Below are positions 26,442 to 36,438 of a stretch of 64,000 nucleotides of DNA, one piece after another. A program made the position numbers and the translations under genes. Position 1 is the first letter of the stretch. Every line of letters starts with the position of its first letter. Source of the DNA: Gammaproteobacteria bacterium (GTDB lineage Bacteria > Pseudomonadota > Gammaproteobacteria > JADZEE01); NCBI GenBank assembly GCA_020850735.1, contig JADZEE010000031.1:40678-104677 (forward strand), written 5' to 3'. A model generated the notes under the pieces. It did no database searches and was not told the origin of the DNA. It saw nothing but the letters and a program-made list of their open reading frames with translations.

Positions 26442-29400
26442 ATGCTGGCAACGGTGCCGACACCCGTGCTCGACGACTACACCCTGGAGGACGCGTACCG
26501 GCGCGAGCACGGGCGGGTCTTCCTGACGGGCACGCAGGCGCTCGTGCGACTGCTGCTCACGCAGCGCCGGCTCGATGGCGCCGCCGGACTCAACACCGCC
26601 GGGTTCGTCACCGGCTATCGCGGCTCGCCCCTCGGTGGGGTCGACCAGGCGTTGTGGCGGGCCGGTGCGCTGCTCGAGGAGCACGCGGTGCAGTTTCTGC
26701 CCGCGGTCAACGAGGATCTCGCCGCGACTGCGGTGATCGGCTCGCAGCAGGTCGAGACCGATCCCGAGCGCCGCGTCGATGGTGTGTTCGCGCTCTGGTA
26801 CGGCAAGGGCCCGGGCGTGGACCGGGCCGGGGACGCGCTCAAGCACGGCAACGCCTACGGCAGCTCGCCGCACGGCGGAGTGCTGGTGGTCGCCGGTGAC
26901 GATCACGGCTGTGTATCCTCGAGCATGCCGCACCAGTCCGACGTCGCCTTCATGGCCTGGCTGATGCCGGTGCTCAACCCCGCCGGAATCGCCGAATACC
27001 TCGACTTCGGCCTGTTCGGCTACGCCCTGTCGCGTTACTCGGGCATGTGGATCGGTTTCAAGGCGATCTCCGAGACGGTCGAGAGTGCCGCCTCGATCGA
27101 GATCCCCGCCGCCCCGGATCTCGTGACGCCCGCCGATTTCACGCCGCCGCGCCACGGCCTGCACTACCGCTGGCCGGATTTTCCGGGGCCGCAAATCGAG
27201 GAACGGCTGATCGCCAAGAAAGCGGCCGCGCTCGCCTTTGCCCGCGCCAACCACATCGATCGCACGGTGTTCGGTACCCGCGACGCACGCTTCGGCATCG
27301 TCACGACCGGCAAGGGCCATCTCGATCTGATGGAGGCGCTGCGCCTGCTCGGTATCGACGCGGCGCGCGCGCACGAGCTCGGCATCGAGGTCTACAAAAT
27401 CGGCATGGTCTGGCCGCTCGAGCCGGGCCGGGCGATGGACTTCGTACACGGCAAGGATGAAATCCTCGTCGTGGAGGAAAAGCGCGGCATCATCGAGAGC
27501 CAGCTCAAGGAATACTTCTACGACTACCCCGGCGCGAAGCCCCGGCGCATGGTCGGCAAGTTCGACGAGGCCGGCAACGCACTCGTGCCGTGGACCGGCG
27601 AGCTGTCGCCCTCACTGCTGGCGCCGATCGTCGCCGCGCGGCTCGGCCGGCTGCTCCCGGCGCCGGATTTCAGCGAACCGCTGCGCGCGTTGCGGGACAC
27701 GGGCGTCAGCGTGCGCGCGCCGGACGGTCTGCGCCGCCTGCCCTATTTCTGTCCCGGCTGCCCGCACAATACCTCGACCAGAGTTCCCGCGGGCAGCACC
27801 GCGCTCGCCGGCATCGGCTGCCACTTCATGGCCTCGTGGATGGATCGCGGTACCGAGTCGCTGATCCAGATGGGTGGCGAGGGCGTGAACTGGGTCGGCC
27901 GGGCGCGTTTCGCCGGCAACGCGCACGTGTTCCAGAACCTCGGTGAAGGTACGTGGTTCCACTCCGGCTCGATGGCGATCCGCCAGGCCATCGCCGCCGG
28001 CACGAACATCACCTACAAGATCCTCTACAACGACGCGGTCGCGATGACCGGCGGTCAACCCGTGGACGGCCGCATCAGCGTCTCCGGCATCGCGGGGCAG
28101 GTCCGTGCCGAGGGTGTGGAGCGGATCGCCGTCGTCACCGACGAGCCCGGGCGGTATCGAAAGACGGAGCTGCCGCCGCGCGCGAGCGTGCATCACCGCG
28201 ACGAGCTCGACGGCGTGCAGCGCGAGCTGCGCGAGATCCCAGGCGTCACCGTGCTCATTTACGACCAGGCCTGCGCCACCGAGAAGCGGCGCAAACGCAA
28301 ACGCGGGCTGCTGCCGGCCGCACCAGGACGGGTATATATCAACGAACGCGTGTGCGAGGGCTGCGGCGACTGTTCCACGCAATCGAACTGCCTGGCGGTC
28401 GTGCCGGTCGACACGCCGCTCGGCCGCAAACGGCGCATCGATCAGTCGGCCTGCAATACCGACTACTCGTGCCTGCAGGGCTTTTGTCCGAGCTTCGTCA
28501 GCGTCGAGGGAGCCGTGCTGCGCAAGCCCGCCATCGTGAACGACGACGGCGAGATCGAATCGCGCATCGCCGCGCTGCCGGCGCCGGCGCTGCCGGTACT
28601 GGATACGCCCTGGAATCTGCTCGTCGACGGCGTCGGCGGCACCGGCGTCGTCACCGTCGGCGCGCTGATTGCCATGGCTGCGCACCTCGAAGGCAAGGGA
28701 GTGAGCCAGCTCGACTTCATGGGTTTCGCGCAGAAAGGCGGTGCGGTGCTCTCCTATCTGCGCCTCGGCGCGAACCCGGCGACACTCAATCAGGTACGCA
28801 TCGATTGCGGCATGGCGGATGCGGTCGTCGGCTGCGATCTCGTGGTGAGCACGTCGCAGAAGGCACTCGACGTGCTGAGATTCGGGCACACGCGCGTGCT
28901 CGTGAACCTCGACGAGATCGCGACGGCCGATTTCATCCGCGACCGGGATGCGCATCTCGACGTGTCCGCACGCACCGAGCTGCTCCGCCGCGCCGTGGGC
29001 GCCGGAAACGTGAGCGGCGTCGGCGCGAGCGGGCTCGCCGAACGCCTGCTCGGCGACACGATGTACGCCAATGTCTTCATGCTCGGCCATGCCTGGCAGC
29101 AGGGTCTGGTGCCGGTATCGCATGCGGCGCTCCAGCGCGCATTCGAGCTGAACGGCGCGGCTGTCGCCGCCAACCGCCTGGCTTTTACATGGGGACGCCT
29201 GGCTGCCGCGACGCCGGAATTCGTCGCCACCATTGCCGGTCCCGCCAAGACCGCCGAGCCGTCGAACCTCGATGAGGTAATCGCCGGTCATCGCGAGTTC
29301 CTGTGCGCCTATCAGGACGCAGACTATGCCGACGAATACGCAGGCGTCGTGCGTCGTGCGCGGGCGGCTGAACGCGCCCTCGGCCAAGAACAGCGGCTCA

Positions 29401-29915
29401 CCCGCGCCGTCGCCGACAACTTGTTCCGGCTGATGGCCTGCAAGGACGAGTACGAGGTCGCGCGCCTGTTCACCGACGGCGAGTTCGAGCGCGGCCTCGC
29501 CGCGACGTTCGCGGGTCCGTACCGTCTCCGCTACCACATGGCGCCGCCGTTGCTCGCCTGGCGTCGCGACGCGACCGGCCGGCCGCGCAAGCTCGCCTTC
29601 GGTGCCTGGTTGCGGCCGTGGCTCGGGCTGCTCGCACGTGGCCGGCACCTGCGCGGCACCCGCTTCGACGTTTTCGGCTGGACGGCCGAACGGCGCATGG
29701 AGCGCGCACTGCTCGTCGAGTACCGCGCCCTGATCGAGCAGGCGCTCGCCGTGCTCGATCGCGGCAATTACACGGCCGCGATCGCGGCCGCGGAATCCGC
29801 GGCCGGTATCCGCGGCTACGGTCCGGTGAAAGCCGCGGCAGCGCTCGCCTGGCGCGGCGCACTGCCCGAGCTGCGTGCCCGCCTCGAGCCCGCCGAACGC
29901 CACGCCGCCGCCTGA
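26442..29915 (+). CDS. Indolepyruvate ferredoxin oxidoreductase-type fusion (IorA-IorB)
   Basis: 1157 residues. A single-chain 2-oxoacid:acceptor oxidoreductase. The N-terminal pyrimidine-binding part is GYRGSPLGGVD. Next come the core and TPP-binding domain (CPGCPHNTSTR, GIGCHFMASWMDRG, the GQPVDGRIS region). A ferredoxin-like motif follows (CEGCGDCSTQSNC near residue 640), then the gamma domain (VDGVGGTGVVTVGALIAMAAHLEGK). It oxidatively decarboxylates aryl or branched 2-oxoacids to acyl-CoA. Aerobic proteobacteria use these large fusions to degrade aromatic amino acids such as phenylalanine. The divergent Lrp regulator fits amino-acid control. Confidence 0.93.
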   Translation: MLATVPTPVLDDYTLEDAYRREHGRVFLTGTQALVRLLLTQRRLDGAAGLNTAGFVTGYRGSPLGGVDQALWRAGALLEEHAVQFLPAVNEDLAATAVIGSQQVETDPERRVDGVFALWYGKGPGVDRAGDALKHGNAYGSSPHGGVLVVAGDDHGCVSSSMPHQSDVAFMAWLMPVLNPAGIAEYLDFGLFGYALSRYSGMWIGFKAISETVESAASIEIPAAPDLVTPADFTPPRHGLHYRWPDFPGPQIEERLIAKKAAALAFARANHIDRTVFGTRDARFGIVTTGKGHLDLMEALRLLGIDAARAHELGIEVYKIGMVWPLEPGRAMDFVHGKDEILVVEEKRGIIESQLKEYFYDYPGAKPRRMVGKFDEAGNALVPWTGELSPSLLAPIVAARLGRLLPAPDFSEPLRALRDTGVSVRAPDGLRRLPYFCPGCPHNTSTRVPAGSTALAGIGCHFMASWMDRGTESLIQMGGEGVNWVGRARFAGNAHVFQNLGEGTWFHSGSMAIRQAIAAGTNITYKILYNDAVAMTGGQPVDGRISVSGIAGQVRAEGVERIAVVTDEPGRYRKTELPPRASVHHRDELDGVQRELREIPGVTVLIYDQACATEKRRKRKRGLLPAAPGRVYINERVCEGCGDCSTQSNCLAVVPVDTPLGRKRRIDQSACNTDYSCLQGFCPSFVSVEGAVLRKPAIVNDDGEIESRIAALPAPALPVLDTPWNLLVDGVGGTGVVTVGALIAMAAHLEGKGVSQLDFMGFAQKGGAVLSYLRLGANPATLNQVRIDCGMADAVVGCDLVVSTSQKALDVLRFGHTRVLVNLDEIATADFIRDRDAHLDVSARTELLRRAVGAGNVSGVGASGLAERLLGDTMYANVFMLGHAWQQGLVPVSHAALQRAFELNGAAVAANRLAFTWGRLAAATPEFVATIAGPAKTAEPSNLDEVIAGHREFLCAYQDADYADEYAGVVRRARAAERALGQEQRLTRAVADNLFRLMACKDEYEVARLFTDGEFERGLAATFAGPYRLRYHMAPPLLAWRRDATGRPRKLAFGAWLRPWLGLLARGRHLRGTRFDVFGWTAERRMERALLVEYRALIEQALAVLDRGNYTAAIAAAESAAGIRGYGPVKAAAALAWRGALPELRARLEPAERHAAA

Positions 29916-29979
29916 AACCTGCGGGCCCGCCGTCGCAAGACCGCGGCGGACACCCGCCCCGCGACGACGTTGCGCGCCC

Positions 29980-30450
29980 TCAGCCGATCGTGATGCCCGC
30001 GAGGATCCGCGTCAGACCGGGCTCGAGCCAGCGCGGCGTGACTTTGGCGCTCGCCACGAGCCACCGTCCGTCCACGCGGCGCAGGCGCATGTGGTACCAG
30101 GCCCCGGCTGGACGCAGCGCTCCGCTGTCGGCTTCGGACTTGAACACGTGCATGGCCTGGATCTCGAACCAGGCCTGCGCGGTCTGCGGGCCGTCAATCT
30201 CGATGGCGAGATTGCCGACCAGGTGCTGACTGGTCACGAGCGTAGCGATGACGCCGCCGGCCATTTTCAGCACCGCCTCGCGACCCTCCCCGCGCCCTAC
30301 CGCGGGATGTTCGACGATGACGTCGTCCGTCAGGCATGCCGAATAAAGTGCCAGATCCTGGTCGTCGATGCCACGCATGTAGCGTGCGACCAGGTTCGAG
30401 ATCTCCGCCCGTGCGTCCAGTCGTTCAACCGCCGTCATCGCCGCATTCAT
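29980..30450 (-). CDS. SnoaL-like (NTF2-fold) protein
   Basis: 156-residue NTF2-fold domain: ISNLVARYMRGIDDQDLALYSACLTDDVIVEH, a central TSQHLVGNLAIEI strand and WYHMRLRRVDGRWLVASAKV. Relatives include polyketide cyclases and small subunits or accessory proteins in steroid and aromatic degradation. Conserved Asp and His positions suggest a catalytic or binding role, but the substrate is unknown. A related one lies at 32917-33435. Confidence 0.8.
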   Translation of the reverse strand: MNAAMTAVERLDARAEISNLVARYMRGIDDQDLALYSACLTDDVIVEHPAVGRGEGREAVLKMAGGVIATLVTSQHLVGNLAIEIDGPQTAQAWFEIQAMHVFKSEADSGALRPAGAWYHMRLRRVDGRWLVASAKVTPRWLEPGLTRILAGITIG

Positions 30451-30613
30451 CGTCTCGCTCTCCTCTTTTGGTCCGGACTAGCTTCGGCGGCCGATCCCGA
30501 GGGGTCGATCGCCCGCAGCCGCTCGCGCGCCCCGACCCCGGCGGCGTAGACCGCGGCCCCGGTAGTCGGCCGCGCATCCGCTCGCCCGCGGCCGCCCTGT
30601 TCCCCGCGTCGCA

Positions 30614-32026
30614 TCACTCCAGACGCAGCCGGAACACACCCGGCGTCTGTGCCGGCGGCGGCATCGGCTCGGACTCCGGCAGGCGATACAGGCCCCCGTC
30701 GGTGATGACGTAGAGCAGCTTGCGCCCCTGCGCGTCCGTGGCGAGCGCGGCGGCGGTCGGTCCGACGATCCCGTCTTCCGCTCCGGCAATCCGCGTGCGC
30801 GTGCCGTCGGCCGCGATTTTGATCAGCGCGTCGAACGGGTGCGTGGTGACGTAAAAGCTGCCGGTGTCGTCAATGGCGAAATCATCGCCACCGATCCCGC
30901 TCGCCGCGATCGTGGCCGCTCCGGCGCTGCCGTCGGCGCGGATCGGGATGCGTACGATGTGGGCGCGGTCGGAGATGGCGACGTACGCGGCACCGTTCCA
31001 GACCTGGATGCCGTTCGGGCCGGGGAAGCGGCCGATGTGCGGGCGCGGCGCCAGCAGCGGGTCGGCGCTCCAGACGCTGGCCTCGCCGGCGGGCGTGACG
31101 CGCCACACGCGGGCGCCGAACGAATCGGCGACGAGCAGATCCCCGTTCGCCGTGCGTGCGAGTCCGTTCGGCGCGACGTCGGACGGCAATGTCGTGAGCT
31201 GGCGGCCTGCACCCGACGCGTTCAGATGCCACACGCCCCGGACCTGCGGCTGGGTGTCGATCACGGTGAGGTAATAGCCGTCCGCACCGTCGGCAACGAG
31301 GCACATCGCGCCGTGAAATCCCGGACCCTGCGCGATCGACGCGCGAAAAAACAGCTCGCGGCCACCGCCGGCGCCGATGCGATAAACGGCGCCCTCAAAC
31401 AGGCTCGACACCAGCAGCGAACCGTCGGCGAGCGGCAGCACGCTCTCGAGGAACACCGGCGGATCGAAGCGCTCGAGCAGCTCGACCGCTACCGGCACGT
31501 CGGCGGCGGGCGCGGGGAACGGGTCGGTCATCTGCTGCAGCAGCGCCAGGCGATCGAGATACAGCCAGCGTTCGGCGATGTGGCCATCGATGATGCGCAG
31601 CAGCTCCATACCCGAGACCTCGACCGGATGACCACCGGGCACCTCCACCCCGGGATAGGGCCCGCGCTGCGTGCCGTGTCCCGCGTAGTCGATCGCCACG
31701 AGGTCGCCCTCGCTGACGATGCGGCGCGCGCTGATTTGCAGATCCGGCATGGCCGTGCGCAGCTCGGTATAGGGCGCGTACAGCCCGGCCGGCCCGGGCA
31801 CCGGCCCGATCGGCCCATGATGACGGATACCGGCCGCCGCCAGTGCCATTGCGCCAGCCGCGTCACCGCGGTTGATCGCGTCGACGAACGCCGATGCAAC
31901 GCCGGCGGCTGCCGCAGCCGTGGTCACCGGCGCGGCGTCGTCAGCCGCCGACGCAATACCCGCGGCGCAGCCGGCGCTCAGCACGAGTACGAACAAGCGG
32001 CCACGTACGGGTGACATTACGGACAT
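30614..32026 (-). CDS. Secreted SnoaL-like domain fused to SMP-30/NHL-type beta-propeller
   Basis: 470 residues. A signal peptide (RLFVLVLSAGCAAGIASA) is followed by an ester-cyclase/SnoaL-like NTF2 domain (about 40-165: AFVDAINRGDAAGAMALA, VSEGDLVAIDYAGHGT, ISG-type strands). Then comes a six-bladed propeller like gluconolactonase/SMP-30 (about 190-460: PLADGSLLVSSLFEGAVYRI, NGLARTANGDLLVADSFG, GPNGIQVWNG). The ATG at 32026 has GAAGGAG about 10 bp upstream; an ATG three codons later is possible. A periplasmic lactonase- or cyclase-like role is inferred. The two folds are usually separate proteins. Confidence 0.75.
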   Translation of the reverse strand: MSVMSPVRGRLFVLVLSAGCAAGIASAADDAAPVTTAAAAAGVASAFVDAINRGDAAGAMALAAAGIRHHGPIGPVPGPAGLYAPYTELRTAMPDLQISARRIVSEGDLVAIDYAGHGTQRGPYPGVEVPGGHPVEVSGMELLRIIDGHIAERWLYLDRLALLQQMTDPFPAPAADVPVAVELLERFDPPVFLESVLPLADGSLLVSSLFEGAVYRIGAGGGRELFFRASIAQGPGFHGAMCLVADGADGYYLTVIDTQPQVRGVWHLNASGAGRQLTTLPSDVAPNGLARTANGDLLVADSFGARVWRVTPAGEASVWSADPLLAPRPHIGRFPGPNGIQVWNGAAYVAISDRAHIVRIPIRADGSAGAATIAASGIGGDDFAIDDTGSFYVTTHPFDALIKIAADGTRTRIAGAEDGIVGPTAAALATDAQGRKLLYVITDGGLYRLPESEPMPPPAQTPGVFRLRLE

Positions 32027-32214
32027 CCGTGACGGTCTCCTTCGCGTTGCCGTGACGCATGCGGCGCGAGCGACGACGCTGAATCGTCGCATGCTTTCGT
32101 TCGATGATTTCGTGCTATCTGGCCAAATCGCGTTCTGCTATCCTGTCGCCGCGATGCCCGGTCGTACCGATGCGGGAGCGCGAGACCCGGCGGAACAGAT
32201 ACGGCACCACATCC

Positions 32215-32904
32215 ATGCCGACGACGAGCAGCAAGACCGTAAAGCCCGCGCCCAAGCTCACCGCGGTGGAAAAGGCGGTGCAGGCGGTACGCGCGGGCAT
32301 CAAGGAAGGCGCCTACGCGCCGGGCCAACGGCTGATCGAGGCGGATCTGACCAGCTCGCTCGGCGTGAGCCGCGGACCGCTGCGCGAGGCGATGTGGCGG
32401 CTCGCCGGAGAGGGCCTGGTCAAGATCGAGCCCAATCGCGGTGTCGTCGTGCGCAAGTTCAGCCGCGACGAGACCCGCCACTTGTTCGAGATCCGCGAGA
32501 TGCTCGAGGGACTCGCCGCCCGCCAGGCAGCGCAGAACATCGGCATAGGCGACAACCGGACGCGCTTGAAGCAGGCGCATCGCGCGCAGGAGCAATACCG
32601 CAAGGCCGGTAATCTTTCCGCCTACATTCTCGCCAACGAGCATTTCCACGACGTCGTCGTCGCGTTGTCCGGCAACGAGATGCTGTCGAACCTCATCGCA
32701 CAGATGCGCCTGCCCGTGTTCCGCTTCCAGTTCAAGCAGATGATGACCTCGCCGGTCGCCATGAACGCCTCGGCCGATCAGCACCTCGAGGTCGCCGAGG
32801 CCATCCTCGAGGGTCAATCGTCCCAGGCCGAACGCAGCATGCGCCGGCACGTCCGCGAGTCCGGCCAGCGTGTCCTCGAGCTCCCCGACAACAATTTTGC
32901 CTGA
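32215..32904 (+). CDS. GntR-family regulator, FCD subfamily (second copy)
   Basis: 229 residues. The winged helix-turn-helix is about 20-85 (AVRAGIKEGAYAPGQRLIEADL, LGVSRGPLREAMWRLAGEGLV). The FCD domain has FEIREMLEGLAARQA, LANEHFHDVVVALSGNEML and DQHLEVAEAILEG with the usual metal-binding His pattern. The ATG at 32215 is preferred over upstream in-frame starts, whose translation is not family-like. It is divergent from the SnoaL/SMP-30 gene. It is a candidate reader of the TNGTNNNACNA boxes in this window. Confidence 0.9.
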   Translation: MPTTSSKTVKPAPKLTAVEKAVQAVRAGIKEGAYAPGQRLIEADLTSSLGVSRGPLREAMWRLAGEGLVKIEPNRGVVVRKFSRDETRHLFEIREMLEGLAARQAAQNIGIGDNRTRLKQAHRAQEQYRKAGNLSAYILANEHFHDVVVALSGNEMLSNLIAQMRLPVFRFQFKQMMTSPVAMNASADQHLEVAEAILEGQSSQAERSMRRHVRESGQRVLELPDNNFA

Positions 32905-32916
32905 CCCTCGCATCTC

Positions 32917-33435
32917 TCAGGCGCCCGAATGCGACGCCTGCGCCATGGGACTCGTGTCGTAGACCTCCGTCAGCAGCCGCGGATCGAGCCAGGTTTCCAG
33001 GACTTCGATTTCCCGGATCTGCCAACCCCCCGGCGTGTCGGCGCGTACGATATGCATCCGGTAGGCGCCGCCGGCCTGCAGCAGCTTGCCACCATTCATC
33101 ACGCCGGTGTCGTGCATTGCGAACACGAATGCCCGCGCCGTCGCGCTGTCACCACCCGGGTGCACTTCCACTTGCGTGTTGGTGATGAAGTGCTGGGCCG
33201 CGGTGAGCTTGGGCCGGATGGACTCCAGCACCTTGATGAAAGTGTCGATGCCCTGCATCGGCGGGGCGACCGCGTCGTGCCGGGTCACGATCTGCGGGTG
33301 AATGATCGCGCGGATGCCGTCCCAGTCCCATTCGTCGAGCACGCATCCATAGCGCGCGAGCAACTCGTGAATGGCGAGCTTCGTCTCGAGTGTGCGCACC
33401 CGCGTGGCGAGTTCGTGCAGCATCGTCTGGTCCAT
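32917..33435 (-). CDS. SnoaL-like (NTF2-fold) protein
   Basis: 172 residues: KLAIHELLARYGCVLDEWDWDGIRAIIHPQIV, TAAQHFITNTQVEV, FVFAMHDTGVMNGGK and GGWQIREIEVLETWLDPR. This is the SnoaL_4-like domain that often sits with Rieske oxygenases and in steroid or aromatic pathways. It is convergent with the GntR gene and upstream of the frameshifted FAD oxidase on the same strand order. Function unknown beyond the fold. Confidence 0.8.
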   Translation of the reverse strand: MDQTMLHELATRVRTLETKLAIHELLARYGCVLDEWDWDGIRAIIHPQIVTRHDAVAPPMQGIDTFIKVLESIRPKLTAAQHFITNTQVEVHPGGDSATARAFVFAMHDTGVMNGGKLLQAGGAYRMHIVRADTPGGWQIREIEVLETWLDPRLLTEVYDTSPMAQASHSGA

Positions 33436-33639
33436 GTGTGCTCTCCTGTTTCGATTCGTCAGGCCGCGCCGATCGCGCCATGCGCTACGTGCACGCGCGG
33501 TGCGCGGATAGTCCCACCACGTGCCGGCAACGCGATCGCGGGCATTCTAGCCCCATCCCGGTGGCGTATTCCCGGATCCCGGCGAAGCCGGGCCAGCCGG
33601 TGCCGAGGACGCGGTTCATGTACATTAAGGCGCTGCCGT

Positions 33640-35254
33640 TCAATCCAGGCCGAGTGCACCCGGGTTCATCAGCCGCTGCGGGTCGACGCTGCGTTTGATG
33701 TCCTCGATCACGCTCCAGCAGTCGGTACCGGCGAACGCCTCCCGGTACGGATAGTACTTGCCGACCTGCACGTCGGTCGGGCGAAAGCGCGCGAAAACCT
33801 CGGACACCATCTCGTGGCGCAGCGCCAGCGCCCCTTCCCGCGCACCCGGATTGCCCGCGTTGCCGCCGTAAAGTGCCCTGCGCGTGTCGTTCAGGATCTC
33901 GTAGCGCAGCGGATTCATGCGGTCTTTCCAGTAGATGATCGGTTCGATGCCGAAGGCGTTGCGGATCGCAAGGTAAGTACGCACCACGAACAAGCCGTGT
34001 GCACGCATGTAATCGGCCCGCGAAGAAAGCGTCGAGCGCACGCTTGACCTCCATGCCCTGCGTGAGCGAGACGGTGAAGCTGCTCGGAAAGCAGATCTCG
34101 CCGTCGCGACCGATCATCAGGTCATTGATCGGTCCAAAGGGCAGCGCACGCACGGCCATGATGAAACCGCCGGGCAGAACCGTGTTGCCATGTTTGCGCG
34201 CGATGCTTTTCAATGGCCGCATGGAGGCGTCGGCCGCGCACTGATTCACGGCGTCCACCGCGACGTGCACGGAGTACGGCCACTTGCCGAGAAATCGCAT
34301 CCGGCCCGTGCGCGCGAGCGTCAGGAGGTTGCGGGCCGCATTGAACGGTCCGGCGTTGTCGTTGACGATCGGGCGCAGCATGGCCCGGGCGACCGCCGGG
34401 GGTGGTTTGTCCTTGTTCATGAACAGCTGATGGTGGTAGGCGCCGAACACGAAACAGTCGGTGGCCACACCGAGGCGCGCGACCTCGGTCATGAATGCGA
34501 GCGCGGCGGCGGCGTCACCGAAACCCCAGCTCGCGTAGGCCGATCCACCGGGTTTGTGCTCGAGGCGGAAACAGGCACGGGTCTTGATACCGAAGCTGCC
34601 AGCGTCATTGACGAACATGCGGGGCAGATCCGGCCCGTAACTGCTCATGCCCGGATGCTCCGCATGGATGGCGAGCGCACCGGTCGGCAGCAGGCGGCCG
34701 TCGGCCAGCACGACCTCCATGCCGAGCAGATAGTCGGTGATGGCGCCCTTGCCCCAGCCGGTCGCCCAGTTGCCGAGCCCGCCGCCAACGGTCGCACGAA
34801 TGCCGGAGAACGTGCCGATGAACGGGATCGCGTAATCGGACTCGGCCAGCGCCGCGTGGATCTGCGCCCAGGTCACCCCCGGCTCGACGACGATGTTCAG
34901 ATCCTCGGTGTCGATACGCAGGATGCGATTCATCCGCGTCATGTCGACGATGATCGAACCTTCTCGCTGTGGCAGCGCGCCCAGCGTATAGGACATGTTC
35001 GCGCCACGCGCAACCACCGGTACGGCATGTTCGTTGGCCAGTCGCACCAGTGCGCGTACGTCCTCGGTGTCGCCCGGACGTACGACCACACCGGCGGTGG
35101 CGAGCCGCTGCTCCCTGAAGTCCCAGGAGCGGAGTTCGAGAGTGTGCGGATCGGTCAGGACGTTGGCGGCGCCGAGCCGCGCGATCAACGCACTAACGAG
35201 CGCCGCCGGCACTTCCGTTGCGCCGCTCGACCCTGCCGCTCGCACCTGCGCCAT
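33640..35254 (-). pseudogene. FAD-linked oxidase (GlcD/VAO-like) with one frameshift
   Basis: Paralogue of the gene at 18606. The first 408 or so residues from ATG 35254 are well conserved (GANMSYTLGA, TFSGIRATVGGGLGNWATG, MEVKRALDAFFA). At the CCC run 34017-34019 the frame shifts by one base. The expected rest (ADYMRAHGLFVV, FGIEPIIYWKDRMNPLR, KYYPYREAF, LMNPGALGLD) follows in the adjacent frame to a stop at 33640. Deleting one G on the coding strand restores the whole protein. The lesion may be real or a homopolymer sequencing error. All other family features are intact, which favours a recent or artefactual change. Confidence 0.85.
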
Positions 35255-35436
35255 CGTGACTCCCAGCGCCGGCCGATCGCGCCGGCGCACGCATCAACGT
35301 GCCTTCAACACCTCGCCGGCCAGCACGAACGGCGCAACGACCGCTGCCCGGCGACGAGCCTCAATACTCGCGGCTCCGCCACGACCCGCGCCGGCCACGC
35401 CCGCGACCTGCGGGCCCTCGCGTGACCCGAAACCCG

Positions 35437-36438
35437 TCAGACGATGAACTTCGCCGACGGGTGTGCGCGCGGGTAATTGCGGACGTAATCGAAATATTCC
35501 GCGAGCGCCCAGTCGGACGCACTCAACGAATCGTTGCGGAAATGCGCCCGGCGCATGATGGGATCGTCGTCGTCGACCAGGGAACGGAAAAACGCCTCTC
35601 CGCCGCCGAGCATCATCTGCACCCGCTGCTCGTCCGCTTCACTGCCGTCGCCCTTGCGGGTGGAGATGATCGTCCAGCCCTGCGTGCGGTTGCCGGGCAA
35701 CGGCATGGCCGCGAACATCGTGTGCAGCGGCTGGCCCTGCATCTGCCCGCCGAGCGTGAGCACGTTGGTACCGAACACGCGGCAGAACTGCTCCATGCGC
35801 CCGTATTTGGGATCCTCGAACACGACCGGGTACTCGAAATGGTGCGGATCAGGCCGGGAGACCATGCCGGGCCGGGTGAGCACGGTCATACCGTGCAGGG
35901 CGTGCAGGTGCTGAAAGTCGCAGGAGTTCGACAGCAGCACCCAGTGATCCTGGGGCAGCTCGACGTGCAGAAAGGTGCGGGTCTCGAGCTCGTCGTCCGC
36001 AACGGTGAAGTGCGGCGTGTCGTACAACGGCTGCTCGCCGTTGAAAGCCCAGATGAGACCCCAGCGCTCGGCCGTCGGGAAGCAGAACAGGCGCGCATGT
36101 GCCGGCACGTCGTCGCCGGACGGTATGTGCACGCACTGGCCCGCGGCATCGTAGCGCCAGGCATGAAACGGGCAGCGAATGTCCTCGCCCACGACCTTGC
36201 TCTTGACGCCCAGATCGGCGCCGAGGTGGCGGCAATAGGCGCTGCGCACGTAGGCGCGACCACTCGCGCCGCGGTACACGAGCACCCGACCGTCCATGAA
36301 GTCGGTGCTCTTCGCCTCACCGGCGCCGAGATCGGCGGACATCATGACCGGATACCAGTTCTGGTCGTAGCCGCCGACACCCTGGGGCGCAATTTCCAAG
36401 CCTGGACGGATGTATTCGATTGCCGTCATGTCATTCAT
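35437..36438 (-). CDS. Rieske non-heme iron oxygenase, alpha subunit (second)
   Basis: 333 residues from ATG 36438, which has a GACGAGG-like site upstream. Rieske ligands are Cys69/His71 and Cys89/His92; the mononuclear iron site is D174-xx-H177-xxxx-H182 after N171. It belongs to the same subfamily as the gene at 23911 (GYxxxWYPV, YCRHLGxDL, NSCDFQHL) but is clearly diverged. No reductase is adjacent. Next upstream on the chromosome is an AhpD-like gene, and the promoter region carries TTGTAGGACGA. It may share control and a pathway with the first Rieske gene. Confidence 0.92.
   Translation of the reverse strand: MNDMTAIEYIRPGLEIAPQGVGGYDQNWYPVMMSADLGAGEAKSTDFMDGRVLVYRGASGRAYVRSAYCRHLGADLGVKSKVVGEDIRCPFHAWRYDAAGQCVHIPSGDDVPAHARLFCFPTAERWGLIWAFNGEQPLYDTPHFTVADDELETRTFLHVELPQDHWVLLSNSCDFQHLHALHGMTVLTRPGMVSRPDPHHFEYPVVFEDPKYGRMEQFCRVFGTNVLTLGGQMQGQPLHTMFAAMPLPGNRTQGWTIISTRKGDGSEADEQRVQMMLGGGEAFFRSLVDDDDPIMRRAHFRNDSLSASDWALAEYFDYVRNYPRAHPSAKFIV

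Noticed and set aside
27612..29903. Long reverse frame (763 codons) opposite the indolepyruvate-type oxidoreductase
   Set aside because: Same reason: shadow of a strong forward gene with clear domains.
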